A stretch of 64,000 nt of DNA, taken from Stieleria maiorica (GTDB lineage Bacteria; Planctomycetota; Planctomycetia; Pirellulales; Pirellulaceae). The DNA is taken from NCBI RefSeq assembly GCF_008035925.1, contig NZ_CP036264.1:2143409-2207408 (forward strand), written 5' to 3'. Both the position numbers and the translations under genes were made by a program. This document shows positions 48,495-58,393 of the stretch, piece by piece. Below the pieces are notes generated by a model. That model did not search any database. It had not been told where the DNA came from and saw nothing but the letters and a program-made list of their open reading frames with translations. Every line of letters starts with the position of its first letter. The stretch's first letter is position 1.

Positions 48495-50195
48495 TTAGAA
48501 TCGCCACTGGAACTGGGTCCAGAAGAAGTCGGCGTCGGCGTTGGTGGGGACGCCCGCGGTGGTGTCGTAGTAGTCACCGGCGCGGAAGTGCGAGTAACCG
48601 ATTTGGACGTTCGTCCGCGGGTTGATGGCACATGTCACGACCATGTCGATCTCTTGCCCCAGTTCCTTGTCGCCGGCGGCGGCGACGCTGTTGAAGGGCG
48701 CTTCGGTGACACCGTAGGGCGTGGTGGCTTGGTCCAAGAAGAAGTGGTGGTACCACAGCATCAGCTTGACCTTGTCACCCAGGATCGGTGTGATGAACTG
48801 GAAGTTGACGTCGTTGATGTTGCGACGTGCGAACAAGTCCATCAGACCCAGGTACTTGTGTGCCAGCGGGAACAGGTGGTCGAAGCTGTCGTCACCGCGA
48901 GCGGCCGGGAAATCGTCGCCGCCGGAGGCCCAGTCGTACCAGAACCAAACGGTCGGTTTCCACTCGCCACAGGCCGTGCAGATGCTCAGCTGTCGGCCCA
49001 AACCGCCGGTGAAGAACCCGGCGCTGTGGTCGCCAAAGCCGGGGCTGTTGGAACCGAATTGGACGCCGCCTTCGATGGCGTACAGCACACCGGCGTCGGT
49101 TGATCCGACGACACGTGAGCCGAGCGTGTGGTAATCGAAGTCGAGCGCTTGGTTATCCAGACCCAGGTAGTACAGGTCCATCGTGCCCAGCGCCGTTCCG
49201 CTGTTGCTGGCGTAAACGCCGTAGAAATCGACGTCTTCGTTGGCATCGTCGATCTTGCTTTCGTTGGCAAAGTTACGGTTCAGCGGGTTCACGAAGAAAC
49301 CGTCCACGGTCCAGGCATCACCGGTGTAGGTCCCGCGAACACCTTGGAAGGATCGTCGCGTGTTGGCCCAATCCAGCGGTGAAATCAGCCGCTGGTCACC
49401 GAACAGCAATTCCTGGCGTCCCAGACGCAGGTTCAACGATTCGGTCAACTTGGTGTCCAGGAACAGGTTCTGGATCTCGCCGCGGTTCTCTTCGATCGGG
49501 CGGTTGTTGAATGTCTCTCCGCCCGAATCGGCGTACAGGTACTCCCCATAGACGCGGAAGTACTGGTTGACGCGCAGATTGGCGAACATTCGATAGCGGG
49601 TCAAGAAAAACGAATCATCGACGCCGGTCAATCCCAAGCCGCGATGGTTGTTCTCGTTGTGGTAGCGCATCCGCGCTTCACCACCGATGTCCAACTTTCC
49701 GCCGAGCAATCCTTTCAGGTTGTCGCCGATGAACGAAGGGCCGTCGTAGCAGGGATCGTTCAGGTAGCTAAAGTTGTTGGCGTAGAACACCCCGGCGTAG
49801 GCGCTTTTCATCGCCGCGGTCGCCGCCGCTTTTTTGGCTTTGGTGCAGCAGGGCGTCGTGCAGCAGTTGCAGCTGGTCACGACGGGCGCTGCGATCGCAT
49901 CGGCATCGACGGTGGCCGCGGGAGCCGGATCGTCCATCGGAACCGGTTGGGGGGCTTCCGCTTGCGGTGCATCGACCAGCGGAGCGGCGTCGTTCAGATA
50001 AGCGACATACGGTGTGTCGGCATACTGTGTGTCGGCTACCAGTTGCACGTCGCCTTGGGGCGAGTCGGTCGCGTCGAGCACCACGGTGTCGACCAACCCA
50101 GGGGGTGTTTCAGCCATCGCCGTCGGAGCGGCGGCGAAGCCGGCAAGTAAGGCCAGCGCGAATGCACGCCGGCGAGCCTGTTTAAGTGGAGGCAT
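48495..50195 (-). CDS. Outer-membrane porin of alginate-export type
   Basis: A 566-residue exported protein. The ATG 50195 has AAGGAG 9 nt upstream, then a signal peptide (RAFALALLAGFAAAPTAMAE). After an Ala/Pro-rich, cysteine-rich segment (CNCCTTPCC, about residue 107) comes a beta-barrel with repeated aromatic strands, such as GGEARMRYHNENNH, LNLRLGRQELLFGDQRLISP and the last strand FFWTQFQWRF. This is the pattern of AlgE-like porins (alginate export superfamily), often used for small anions or sugars. It faces nrtA divergently, with a shared 593-nt region, so a role as nitrate-permeable channel is a good inference. Confidence 0.85.
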   Translation of the reverse strand: MPPLKQARRRAFALALLAGFAAAPTAMAETPPGLVDTVVLDATDSPQGDVQLVADTQYADTPYVAYLNDAAPLVDAPQAEAPQPVPMDDPAPAATVDADAIAAPVVTSCNCCTTPCCTKAKKAAATAAMKSAYAGVFYANNFSYLNDPCYDGPSFIGDNLKGLLGGKLDIGGEARMRYHNENNHRGLGLTGVDDSFFLTRYRMFANLRVNQYFRVYGEYLYADSGGETFNNRPIEENRGEIQNLFLDTKLTESLNLRLGRQELLFGDQRLISPLDWANTRRSFQGVRGTYTGDAWTVDGFFVNPLNRNFANESKIDDANEDVDFYGVYASNSGTALGTMDLYYLGLDNQALDFDYHTLGSRVVGSTDAGVLYAIEGGVQFGSNSPGFGDHSAGFFTGGLGRQLSICTACGEWKPTVWFWYDWASGGDDFPAARGDDSFDHLFPLAHKYLGLMDLFARRNINDVNFQFITPILGDKVKLMLWYHHFFLDQATTPYGVTEAPFNSVAAAGDKELGQEIDMVVTCAINPRTNVQIGYSHFRAGDYYDTTAGVPTNADADFFWTQFQWRF

Positions 50196-50788
50196 CTCGT
50201 AGGACTCCTTCCTTACGGAACGGGTAATCACCATGCAGGTGTCGTCAAAATGGAATTTCACAGCTCCCCGAATGATGTGAGCCAAACCTGCAGCCGCCTG
50301 CTGCACGCGATTCCTGATGATCCGGGTGAACATCCGTGTCGGCTCCGGCGAATCCGACCTTCATACGGTGGTCTATCGTCCCAGCGATCGCATCGATCCG
50401 AATAGTTTTTGCCAAACCGTCATCAGCCGCGACAATCGTTAAAGTCACGCACCGCGACGACCGCATGGCCGGCTTTGACTCCCCCGCGCGTTTCCTGGGC
50501 AAGATTCTTAGACAGTGCTGACGATCCAGGCAGATCCAGATTGGGGGAGGCCGATCGCGTCACAAATCGACGCCGGGCTTTATGGGGATGCGAGTCACCT
50601 TGGTAGGCCACTATGTCGCGTCACCCTCACATTGGCCGAATCGATAGTTTTTGATAGCTACTTTGGCACATTGCGTGCCTTGCCCACCGTCCAGCGATGC
50701 CGCAGCACGGCTGCATCCTGATTCCTACTGGTAAAGGCGGTACTGGAGGGAGTCGGGTCAAACGGCATTTGCTTGACCCATTCCCCCC
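50196..50788. other. Divergent regulatory region, porin / nrtA
   Basis: 593 nt that must carry promoters for both the porin and the nitrate transport operon. It contains the sigma-54-like element at 50664. No gene recognised; a short frame near 50515 is unconvincing. Confidence 0.6.
50664..50679 (+). promoter_or_regulatory. Candidate sigma-54 promoter for nrtA
   Basis: TGGCACATTGCGTGCC has the -24 element TGGCAC and a -12 GC exactly ten bases after the GG, the diagnostic GG-N10-GC spacing. Mismatches to the consensus are A for G after TGGCAC and GTGC for TTGC. The start codon of nrtA is 109 nt downstream, which allows a TSS near 50690. Nitrogen assimilation genes are often RpoN-dependent. 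An enhancer-binding site was not recognised. Confidence 0.5.
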
Positions 50789-52309
50789 GTGGAGCTTCCC
50801 CAAGTGCATTTTCGATCCGCCCGTTCCCGAACCTTACATTACTTATCGCGCTGCTCGCTATTTTCGTTGGCGTTGGTTTCCGTCAGTGTCTTGCAAGTCG
50901 GTTGTTCCGATTCCGAGATCTCGCTGGAGGACTTGGAAGCAGCCGCTGCCAAATTGGAAACCGCCAATCTGGAAGCGGGCGCCGCCACGGACCAAGCGGT
51001 CGTGGAGATCCTGGATGTCGAAAAGCCCAACCTGAAGTTCGGGTTCATCAAGTTGACCGATTGTGCCCCGCTGGTCATCGCCAAAGAAAAGGGATACTTC
51101 GAAGAAGAAGGGCTGAACGTCGAGGTCGAAGCTCAATCCAATTGGAAAGTGTTGTTGGATCGTGTGATCGACGGGCAGCTTGACGGAGCCCACATGCTGG
51201 CCGGTCAGCCGATCGGCGCGACGATCGGTGTCGGAACTCAAGCTCACATCGTGACCGCCTATAGCTTGGACTACAACGGAAACGGGATTACGGTCAGCAA
51301 TGAGATCTGGAAGCAGATGCAAGAGAATGATCCGGCGTTAAAGTCGGAGACCCCCGAGCATCCGATTTCTGCGACTTCTCTCAAACCCATCGTCGATTCG
51401 TACAACCAGGCAGGTAAAGATTTCAACATGGGGATGGTTTTCCCCGTCAGTACACACAACTACGAAATTCGATATTGGCTGGCCGCGGCGGGAATTCATC
51501 CCGGGATGTACAGCGAAGAGAATATTCAGGGGACCATCGACGCGGACGTCTTGTTGTCCGTCACTCCTCCGCCACAGATGCCCGGCAATCTTGAAGCCGG
51601 GACGATCCTCGGTTACTGCGTCGGCGAACCGTGGAATCAGCAAGCGGTCGTCAAAGGCATCGGTGTCCCGGTCACGACCAACTATGACATCTGGAAGAAT
51701 AATCCCGAGAAAGTGTTCGGCGTGACCAAGGAGTGGGACGAGAAGTATCCCAACACGCACTTGGCCGTGATCAAGGCGCTGATCCGAGCCGGTAAATGGC
51801 TCGACGCGACCGACGAGAACGGCGTGTTGGTCAATCGTCAGGAAGCCGCCAAGATTCTCTCGGGCAAGGATTACGTCGGTGCCGACGAAGACGTGATCGA
51901 CAACAGCATGACCGGCACGTTTGTCTTTCAGCAATCCGACGTGCGGCCGATGCCCGACTTCAACGTCTTCTTCAAGTACTACGCCAGCTACCCGCACTAC
52001 AGCGACTGCGTTTGGTTCTTGACCCAAATGCGACGCTGGGGCCAGATCACCGAAGGCAAGCCGGCCAGCTGGTATGAGGAAACCGCGAAAGAAATCTACA
52101 AGCCGGAGATCTATCGCAAGGCCGCGGCGATGTTGGTCGCCGAGGGCAAGGCATCGGCCGAGGACTTTCCCGCCGAAGGTTACGACGGTTATCGAGAGGT
52201 CAGCAGCGACTTCATCGACGGGACCGTGTACGACGCCAAAGACCCCGTGGGCTACATCAACAGCTTTGCGATCGGCAACAAGGACCCAGAGGCCTTGGCC
52301 AAGCAGTAA
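50789..52309 (+). CDS. nrtA: Nitrate/nitrite ABC transporter substrate-binding lipoprotein
   Basis: A 506-residue exported protein. The lipoprotein signal is [15 protein letters not shown] (lipid Cys about 39). A short helical segment with charged residues follows, then the NrtA/SsuA-like periplasmic binding fold: [53 protein letters not shown] and [13 protein letters not shown]. The family binds nitrate and delivers it to NrtB. The start is GTG 50789, with a GTG at 50804 also possible. First gene of nrtABCD, behind the sigma-54-like promoter. Lipidation rather than a free binding protein resembles the cyanobacterial NrtA type. Confidence 0.92.
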   Translation: MELPQVHFRSARSRTLHYLSRCSLFSLALVSVSVLQVGCSDSEISLEDLEAAAAKLETANLEAGAATDQAVVEILDVEKPNLKFGFIKLTDCAPLVIAKEKGYFEEEGLNVEVEAQSNWKVLLDRVIDGQLDGAHMLAGQPIGATIGVGTQAHIVTAYSLDYNGNGITVSNEIWKQMQENDPALKSETPEHPISATSLKPIVDSYNQAGKDFNMGMVFPVSTHNYEIRYWLAAAGIHPGMYSEENIQGTIDADVLLSVTPPPQMPGNLEAGTILGYCVGEPWNQQAVVKGIGVPVTTNYDIWKNNPEKVFGVTKEWDEKYPNTHLAVIKALIRAGKWLDATDENGVLVNRQEAAKILSGKDYVGADEDVIDNSMTGTFVFQQSDVRPMPDFNVFFKYYASYPHYSDCVWFLTQMRRWGQITEGKPASWYEETAKEIYKPEIYRKAAAMLVAEGKASAEDFPAEGYDGYREVSSDFIDGTVYDAKDPVGYINSFAIGNKDPEALAKQ

Positions 52310-52569
52310 ATCTGGGCGGAAAGTGAATCTGGCCAGTCATGTCCGGCCAGTGAATGAATCACCCTTCGGCGCGATCGGTGGACGCACGGTCGCCGATCGC
52401 GCCGACCCGGATTTTGAAATGTTCATGCTGCGGTGACCGCCTCGCCGTGGCATGTTCGGGAAGCGGCCTTTCGGGTCGGACGTCTTGGTCCGGTGCCAGA
52501 CGTCCGGCCCGGCCGTGGATCCCGAACAGAAAAAAACTTCCCGAACTCCTTTATCGTTTAGTGAATCGT

Positions 52570-53685
52570 ATGAATTGGCGTGGAAATGCACTGAAGTTCT
52601 GTGACGTTGCGGGGCTGCCCGCACTGGAGCCCTTTGTCCGGCTGGTCGCCGGTGAAGACGTCAAAGAACAGCTCAAAGGGATCGCAAAGTTCGTCGTGCT
52701 GCCGATCGCGGCGGTCGCCGTGTTTTTGATGTTGTGGTCCGCGGCGGCCCGAACGGTGATCACCGACAGCATGCGGCTGCCCAGCCCGACCGACACCTGG
52801 ACCGCCGGCAAGGAACTGTTCGCCATGCATTCGGCTCAGCGTGCCGATGACCGCAAGGCCAAGCAGGAAAAAACGATGCAGGCGGTCGAGTACTTGGCCC
52901 AAGCCAACATCGTCACCAAGCAAGCCCAGGCCGCATCGGGCGAGAAAAAGGAAAAGCTGTTGGCAAACGCGTTGGTGCTGAAGAAGAAGGCCGTGCAGGC
53001 GGCGAACTATCGTCCCTCCAGTGCACCGACCTTTGTCGACCAGATCATCACCAGTTTGAAAACGGTCTTTGTCGGTTTCGCGATTGCCACACTGATCGCC
53101 GTCCCGATCGGCGTTCTGTGTGGCATGAGCCCGTGGTGCAACGCCGCGTTGACCCCGTTCATTCAAGTGTTCAAACCGGTCAGCCCGCTGGCATGGTTGC
53201 CGCTGGCGTTCTTGATCATCGTCTGGGCCTACTCGGGGACCAAGCCGGGCGAGACGTTCTTTGACAAGGCGTTTTTGATTTCCGCGATCACGGTTTCGTT
53301 GTGTTCCCTGTGGCCGACCCTGGTCAACACGACGCTGGGCGTCGCCAGCGTGGACAAGGATTACATGAACGTCGCGCGGGTGTTGAAACTTTCCTGGAGC
53401 CAACAACTGTTCAAGATCATCCTGCCGGCCAGTCTGCCGCTGATGTTTGCCGGGCTGCGCATCAGTCTGGGCGTCGGCTGGATGGTCTTGATCGCCGCCG
53501 ACATGCTGGCCCAAAACCCGGGCCTTGGGAAATTCGTCTGGGACGAGTTCCAAAACGGCAGCAGCCAAACGTACGCCCGCATCGCGTTCAGCGTGATCAT
53601 CATCGGTTTGATCGGCTTGGTGCTGGACCGAATCATGATTTTCATGCGGAACCTGGTCAGCTTCGGCGACCCCCAAGCCGCTTGA
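52570..53685 (+). CDS. nrtB: Nitrate ABC transporter permease
   Basis: A 371-residue membrane protein. ATG 52570 is chosen; GTG 52561 is in frame three codons earlier. The first span is [20 protein letters not shown]; the remaining five or so spans lie at about 225-360, including [20 protein letters not shown]. The permease EAA-like loop reads [20 protein letters not shown]. Between spans 1 and 2 sits an unusual ~75-residue charged, helical insert ([20 protein letters not shown] and following) not seen in typical NrtB. Located between nrtA and nrtC. Confidence 0.9.
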   Translation: MNWRGNALKFCDVAGLPALEPFVRLVAGEDVKEQLKGIAKFVVLPIAAVAVFLMLWSAAARTVITDSMRLPSPTDTWTAGKELFAMHSAQRADDRKAKQEKTMQAVEYLAQANIVTKQAQAASGEKKEKLLANALVLKKKAVQAANYRPSSAPTFVDQIITSLKTVFVGFAIATLIAVPIGVLCGMSPWCNAALTPFIQVFKPVSPLAWLPLAFLIIVWAYSGTKPGETFFDKAFLISAITVSLCSLWPTLVNTTLGVASVDKDYMNVARVLKLSWSQQLFKIILPASLPLMFAGLRISLGVGWMVLIAADMLAQNPGLGKFVWDEFQNGSSQTYARIAFSVIIIGLIGLVLDRIMIFMRNLVSFGDPQAA

Positions 53686-53813
53686 GCCCCCATGCCGCCC
53701 AGCCCCGGCGGCGAAACCATTGTGCGACAGGCCCCGGCGGCCTGTCATCGCCCGACGTCCGTCGGCATTCGGATTTCTTGTCCTTCGAATCCTATCCACC
53801 CCGTGAAATTACG

Positions 53814-54746
53814 ATGAGCATTGCAGTCCTCGATCGGCCAAGATCCAAAGCGATCGCCCGCCCCGCGCCGCCCGAGCCGCTGATTTCGATGCGGAACGTT
53901 TGCAAGGGGTACGGCAGTGGCGTTACCCGCAACGAAGTCCTCCGCAACATCAACCTCAATCTACGCAAAGGGGAATTCCTGGCGATCGTCGGTTTTTCCG
54001 GCAGCGGCAAAACCACGCTGACGAAGTTGCTGGCCGGGTTGGAAACGCCCGACAGTGGCGAGATCGTGATGGAGAACGAGATCATCAAGGGACCCAGCCA
54101 GGAACGCGGCATCGTGTTCCAAAACTATTCCTTGCTGCCTTGGTTGACCGTTCGCGGCAACATTTCCCTGTCGGTCGATCGAGTGTTTTCACACTGGTCG
54201 CGCGGCGAGCGGCGTGACCACGTCGAAAAGTTCATCGAGATGGTCGGCCTGTCGCATGCCGTGCACCGTCGGCCGCACGAATTGTCCGGTGGGATGCGGC
54301 AACGCGTCTCGCTGGCCAGGACGCTGGCGATGAAGCCCAACGTCTTGTTGCTGGACGAACCCCTGTCGGCACTCGACGCGCTGACCCGCAGCGTCCTTCA
54401 AGAAGAGATCCTGAAGATCTGGGAAGAAGAACGTCAAACGTGCCTGTTGATCACCAACGACGTCGACGAGGCGATCTTGTTGGCCGACCGAATCGTTCCG
54501 CTGAACCCAGGACCCAACGCATCGCTGGGGCCGGCTTTTTCGGTCGAATTGGATCGTCCGCGCGACAAGACCGCACTGAATCACAACGAGACGTTCAAAG
54601 GGCTGCGTAACGCGGTCACCAATTATCTGGTCGCCGTGCGGCAAAAATCGCGCGACGACGAAGCGTTGTCGTCCGAGTCGGCGCCGATCGAATTACCCGA
54701 ATTGAAACCGCGCAGTCTGCGGATGCCGCGTGGACGCGCCGGTTGA
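53814..54746 (+). CDS. nrtC: Nitrate ABC transporter ATPase (NrtC-type, without the NrtA-like tail)
   Basis: A 310-residue ATPase. Walker A VGFSGSGKTTL, Q loop VFQNYSLLPW, signature LSGGMRQRVSLARTLAM and Walker B LLLDEPLSAL. In cyanobacteria NrtC carries a C-terminal NrtA-like regulatory domain; this protein stops shortly after the ATPase, with an unrelated 50-residue tail. ATG 53814. It pairs with the second ATPase 139 nt downstream to form the heterodimer. Confidence 0.9.
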   Translation: MSIAVLDRPRSKAIARPAPPEPLISMRNVCKGYGSGVTRNEVLRNINLNLRKGEFLAIVGFSGSGKTTLTKLLAGLETPDSGEIVMENEIIKGPSQERGIVFQNYSLLPWLTVRGNISLSVDRVFSHWSRGERRDHVEKFIEMVGLSHAVHRRPHELSGGMRQRVSLARTLAMKPNVLLLDEPLSALDALTRSVLQEEILKIWEEERQTCLLITNDVDEAILLADRIVPLNPGPNASLGPAFSVELDRPRDKTALNHNETFKGLRNAVTNYLVAVRQKSRDDEALSSESAPIELPELKPRSLRMPRGRAG

Positions 54747-54884
54747 TCCTGGTCCGTTCATCCCGTCCGGTTGATCCGTGCTTGCGGTCGGCAGAATCCC
54801 GAACTGTCGCCCGCGATCGGATCGATCTGAATCACTTCATTCACCCATTACCCACCACCACGAGAACCCAAAGAAGGCGGATCC

Positions 54885-55736
54885 ATGGCCGGTTTTGTAG
54901 AAATGTTTCGCCTCGGCAAGACATACGACACGCCCAATGGCCCGGCGGTCATTGTCGAAGAGTTCAATTTGAACCTGGCGAAAGGCGAATACGTTTGTCT
55001 GCTCGGCCACAGCGGCTGCGGCAAGAGCACCGTGCTGACGATGACGGCCGGGTTGAATCCGATCACCCACGGCGGGATCGTCATCGACGGCCATGAAATC
55101 GAAGGCCCCGGCCCCGACCGCGGTGTGGTCTTTCAATCGCCGTGCCTGATGCCCTGGATGACGGCGATGGAAAACGTGCTGTTGGGCGTCAACCAGGTCT
55201 ATCCGCACGGAACCAAGGCACAACGACACGACATCGCGGCGTATTACCTGACGCTGGTCGGCCTCGGCAACAGCCTCCACACCCGCGCCTCTGCTCTCAG
55301 CCAAGGGATGCAGCAACGCGTCGGAATTGCCAGGGCGTTCGCCCTCAAACCCAAGATGCTGTTGTTGGACGAACCCTTCGGCATGCTCGATTCGCTGACG
55401 CGGATGGAACTGCAAGAGATCCTGCTGGAGATTTTGATCCGCGACAAAGTCACCACGATGATGATCACGCACGACGTCGACGAGGCGCTCTTCATGAGCG
55501 ACAAGGTCGTGATGATGACCAACGGGCCGCGGGCACGTGTCGGCAAGGTGTTCGAGATGCCGTTCGACAGGCCGCGGGTCCGCGCCGAAGTTCTGGATCA
55601 CCCCGACTACTACGACTTGCGGGGCGACATGATCCAGTTCCTGGAAGACCAGGACCACAAAAAACTGAAAGCCGACGCCGAAGCATTGGAAGCGAAGAAG
55701 CAGGCCGAACAGGAACCGCAACCGGCCGGCGCGTAG
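54885..55736 (+). CDS. nrtD: Nitrate ABC transporter ATPase, second subunit
   Basis: A 283-residue ATPase: Walker [17 protein letters not shown] loop [12 protein letters not shown], signature [17 protein letters not shown] (LSQG in place of LSGG) and Walker [13 protein letters not shown], with the switch His in [11 protein letters not shown]. It is the NrtD-like partner of the ATPase at 53814. The C-terminal 40 residues are a charged helix ending near [18 protein letters not shown] 54885 has no clear Shine-Dalgarno site. Followed 66 nt later by the GAF-like gene. Confidence 0.9.
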   Translation: MAGFVEMFRLGKTYDTPNGPAVIVEEFNLNLAKGEYVCLLGHSGCGKSTVLTMTAGLNPITHGGIVIDGHEIEGPGPDRGVVFQSPCLMPWMTAMENVLLGVNQVYPHGTKAQRHDIAAYYLTLVGLGNSLHTRASALSQGMQQRVGIARAFALKPKMLLLDEPFGMLDSLTRMELQEILLEILIRDKVTTMMITHDVDEALFMSDKVVMMTNGPRARVGKVFEMPFDRPRVRAEVLDHPDYYDLRGDMIQFLEDQDHKKLKADAEALEAKKQAEQEPQPAGA

Positions 55737-55802
55737 TCAACGCGGACGCCGGAGAGAAGAGGAAGTCGTGCGGAACCGAACCGTGAGCCCGAAGCAATTA
55801 AG

Positions 55803-56654
55803 ATGATCGCAGCCACATCCAATCATTCGTTTTTGACCAACGTGATCGCGTTGGAAGTCGACCCCAGCGGCACCATGCCGACCTGCGGAATCGCCGTCGC
55901 CGACCGCGCGGTCGCCGCATCGATCGAATCGGGGTTGCCGACGATCAAGCAAACCGTCGAGGGCGAAGCCGAAGCCGTCGCGATCTGCATCCCGATCTAT
56001 CGTGCCGGGCAAATCACCTCGGCCGTCATCATGATCGGCAATACCAGCGAACGCACCGTCGGCGTCATGGAAATCTGGCAGCCGATCGGCGAACATGACG
56101 AGCTTAACCTGACCCAAGGCTACTTCGGACCACTGGAACGGTTCCAAAACGTCAGCTCGTTTGTCCGTTTCGAAAAGGGATCGGGGTTGCCGGGCCAAGT
56201 GTGGCGGAACCTCGGCTTCGTGATTCACGACAACCTGCCCACCCATGCCGGTTTCCTGCGGGCGGCCGGGGCGTCGGCCGAATCGTTGCAAGTCGCGGTC
56301 GGGATCCCGGTGTTCGGCGACGACTTTTTGGCGACCGCCGTGCTGATCAGCTCCGACTCCGCCCCGATCGCACGCGGATACGAAGTCTGGCGATGCGGCG
56401 AGGACGAGTTCCTGCTGGAATCGAGTGCGTATCAACGGCTGGAACAATCGCTGATGTACGAGGGATCCGCGACCGTGCCGATGGAAGGCACGCTTCCCGG
56501 ATTGGCGTTCGCTTCGGGCGCCGCGACGATCAGCGAAGATCCCGAGATCGTCTTTTCGGGGCGTCCCATCGGCGGCGGAAAACCCTGCAAGGGTGTCGCG
56601 ATCCCGTTCTTCGAACAGGATCGGATCACCAACATCTTGACACTGCTGTTGTAG
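55803..56654 (+). CDS. Tandem GAF-like domain protein
   Basis: A 283-residue cytosolic protein of two similar halves. Each half has GAF-like pattern: MPTCGIAVADRAVAASIESG... AVAICIPIYRAGQITSAVIM and, in the second, FEKGSGLPGQVWRNLGFVI... QVAVGIPVFGDDFLATAVLI. No output domain (HTH, kinase, cyclase) is attached. It sits inside the nitrate cluster, between nrtD (66 nt) and the DmsBC-like gene (14 nt). A role as small-molecule sensor or adaptor in nitrate metabolism is inference. ATG 55803. The final segment IPFFEQDRITNILTLLL resembles the last GAF strand. Confidence 0.72.
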   Translation: MIAATSNHSFLTNVIALEVDPSGTMPTCGIAVADRAVAASIESGLPTIKQTVEGEAEAVAICIPIYRAGQITSAVIMIGNTSERTVGVMEIWQPIGEHDELNLTQGYFGPLERFQNVSSFVRFEKGSGLPGQVWRNLGFVIHDNLPTHAGFLRAAGASAESLQVAVGIPVFGDDFLATAVLISSDSAPIARGYEVWRCGEDEFLLESSAYQRLEQSLMYEGSATVPMEGTLPGLAFASGAATISEDPEIVFSGRPIGGGKPCKGVAIPFFEQDRITNILTLLL

Positions 56655-56668
56655 GGGGAAGACCAGCC

Positions 56669-58381
56669 ATGAGCACCACGCTTCCCGTCGTCAACCGCCA
56701 GCCCGATCTGGTCGGTCAATTGTTGCAGGAGCAACAAGAACTTAGTGCCGTCGAACAGTTCAGCGACTGGCACTCGGGGCACGAATCCGACGCCGCCACT
56801 GCGGCACCGGCACAGGAAAAGTACTATCGCAGTTTGCTTCCAGCGAGTGCCCCCGGACCGGGCCAGCAATTCGCCTTTGAAGTGGACCTGAACGCCTGCA
56901 GCGGATGCAAGGCATGTGTGGTCGCCTGCCATACGCTGAACGGGCTGGAAGAAGACGAATCGTGGCGCCGCGTCGGAACGCTGTTGATCGGCGATCCCGC
57001 CGCCGCCGACGTCTCCGCGATCCAGCACGTCACCACCGCCTGCCACCACTGTGAAGACCCCGGCTGTTTGAACGGCTGCCCGGTCAAGGCGTACGACAAA
57101 GATCCGGTCACCGGGATCGTTCGCCACTTGGATGACCAGTGCATCGGATGCAAGTACTGCACGATGATGTGCCCGTACGAAGTCCCACAGTACAGCGACC
57201 GGCTTGGCATCGTCCGCAAATGTGACATGTGCCATCAACGATTGAGCGTCGGTGAAGCTCCGGCCTGCGTCCAGTCCTGTCCGAACGAGGCGATCCGAAT
57301 CACGATCGTGCCCTCCGACGGCAGTGATGCCGCGACCGAGGAATCGCTGGTTCCATCAGCACCGTCGTCGACGATCACCCGACCGACGACGCGTTATGTT
57401 GCCGAGGCGACGTTTGATCCGGCGCAAACGCGTCCCCAAGACGAACACGTCGACGAGGTCGCCGAGAGCCATTGGCCGTTGGCATTGATGCTGGTCGCGA
57501 CACAGATTTCGGTCGGCATCCTGATCGCCGAATCGATCGCCACGTTGGTGCTGACGGCGTTCGGAATCACCGTCCCCGGAGCGGTCCCGATCGCCGCGGC
57601 GTTGTCGGCGTTTGCGATCGGCAATGTGGGGCTGGGAATCGCGCCGCTGCACTTGGGGCAACCGCTTCGCATGTGGCGTGTTTTCCTGGGATTGAAAACC
57701 AGTTGGCTGAGCCGCGAAGCCGTGGTGCTGGGCAAGTTCATGGGGCTGTTGGCCGGCGGAATCGCGTTGTTGCTGTTGCCCGTTGTCTGGGATTGGATTC
57801 CGACATCGGTCCAGGACATGATCCCGACCCAGTGGATTCCCGATTGGGCCGGACGAGCGCTGTTGACCGCGTCGATTCCCGTCGGTCTGGCCGGATTGTA
57901 TTGCAGCGCGATGATCTACATCGCCACCAAACGACGGCTTTGGCGCAGCGGGCGGACGTTGCCGCGATTCTTTGGGACCACGCTGACCTGCGGACCGATC
58001 ATCGCTGCGGTCCTGTTCGCCTTTGCCGGCTTCGGCGGCACCGCCTCGGTACTCTGTCTGGTCGGTGCCGCTGCCGGGTGCTGGAAATGGATGCGTGAAC
58101 GTCAGCTTTATCGATCGCCCGCCGATTTGGACGACCCGTACGACCGACGATCGAGACGTCTGGTCGGCAATCACCTTGGTGAAATGCTGCGGATGCGCGG
58201 CTTTAGCGCCGTCGTCGCGACACTGTTGGCCGGATTGGCCGTTGTCATGTGCCCGTTCTTGCCCGCGGCCGGCGGAGTTTGTGCCGCGATGTCGGCGGCG
58301 GTTTGGATCGCCGGTGAGAGCCTGGAGCGGTTGCTGTACTTCCAAAGCGTCGTTTACGACCGCATGCCGGGCACACTTTAA
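56669..58381 (+). CDS. DmsB-DmsC-type fusion: four-cluster ferredoxin plus membrane anchor
   Basis: A 570-residue protein. The ATG 56669 is preceded by AGGGGGAAG. Residues about 65-235 hold four Cys clusters: CSGCKACVVACHTLNG, CHHCEDPGCLNGCPVKAY, CIGCKYCTMMCPYEV and CDMCHQRL plus CVQSCPNEAI, matching the DmsB/NrfC iron-sulfur family. The C-terminal half (about 270-565) has around eight spans and resembles the DmsC quinol-oxidising anchor. Such fusions connect the quinone pool to a molybdoenzyme. The next gene is a nitrate reductase, so this protein is the probable quinol-side electron donor for it. Confidence 0.86.
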   Translation: MSTTLPVVNRQPDLVGQLLQEQQELSAVEQFSDWHSGHESDAATAAPAQEKYYRSLLPASAPGPGQQFAFEVDLNACSGCKACVVACHTLNGLEEDESWRRVGTLLIGDPAAADVSAIQHVTTACHHCEDPGCLNGCPVKAYDKDPVTGIVRHLDDQCIGCKYCTMMCPYEVPQYSDRLGIVRKCDMCHQRLSVGEAPACVQSCPNEAIRITIVPSDGSDAATEESLVPSAPSSTITRPTTRYVAEATFDPAQTRPQDEHVDEVAESHWPLALMLVATQISVGILIAESIATLVLTAFGITVPGAVPIAAALSAFAIGNVGLGIAPLHLGQPLRMWRVFLGLKTSWLSREAVVLGKFMGLLAGGIALLLLPVVWDWIPTSVQDMIPTQWIPDWAGRALLTASIPVGLAGLYCSAMIYIATKRRLWRSGRTLPRFFGTTLTCGPIIAAVLFAFAGFGGTASVLCLVGAAAGCWKWMRERQLYRSPADLDDPYDRRSRRLVGNHLGEMLRMRGFSAVVATLLAGLAVVMCPFLPAAGGVCAAMSAAVWIAGESLERLLYFQSVVYDRMPGTL

Positions 58382-58393
58382 GAGAATCATCCG

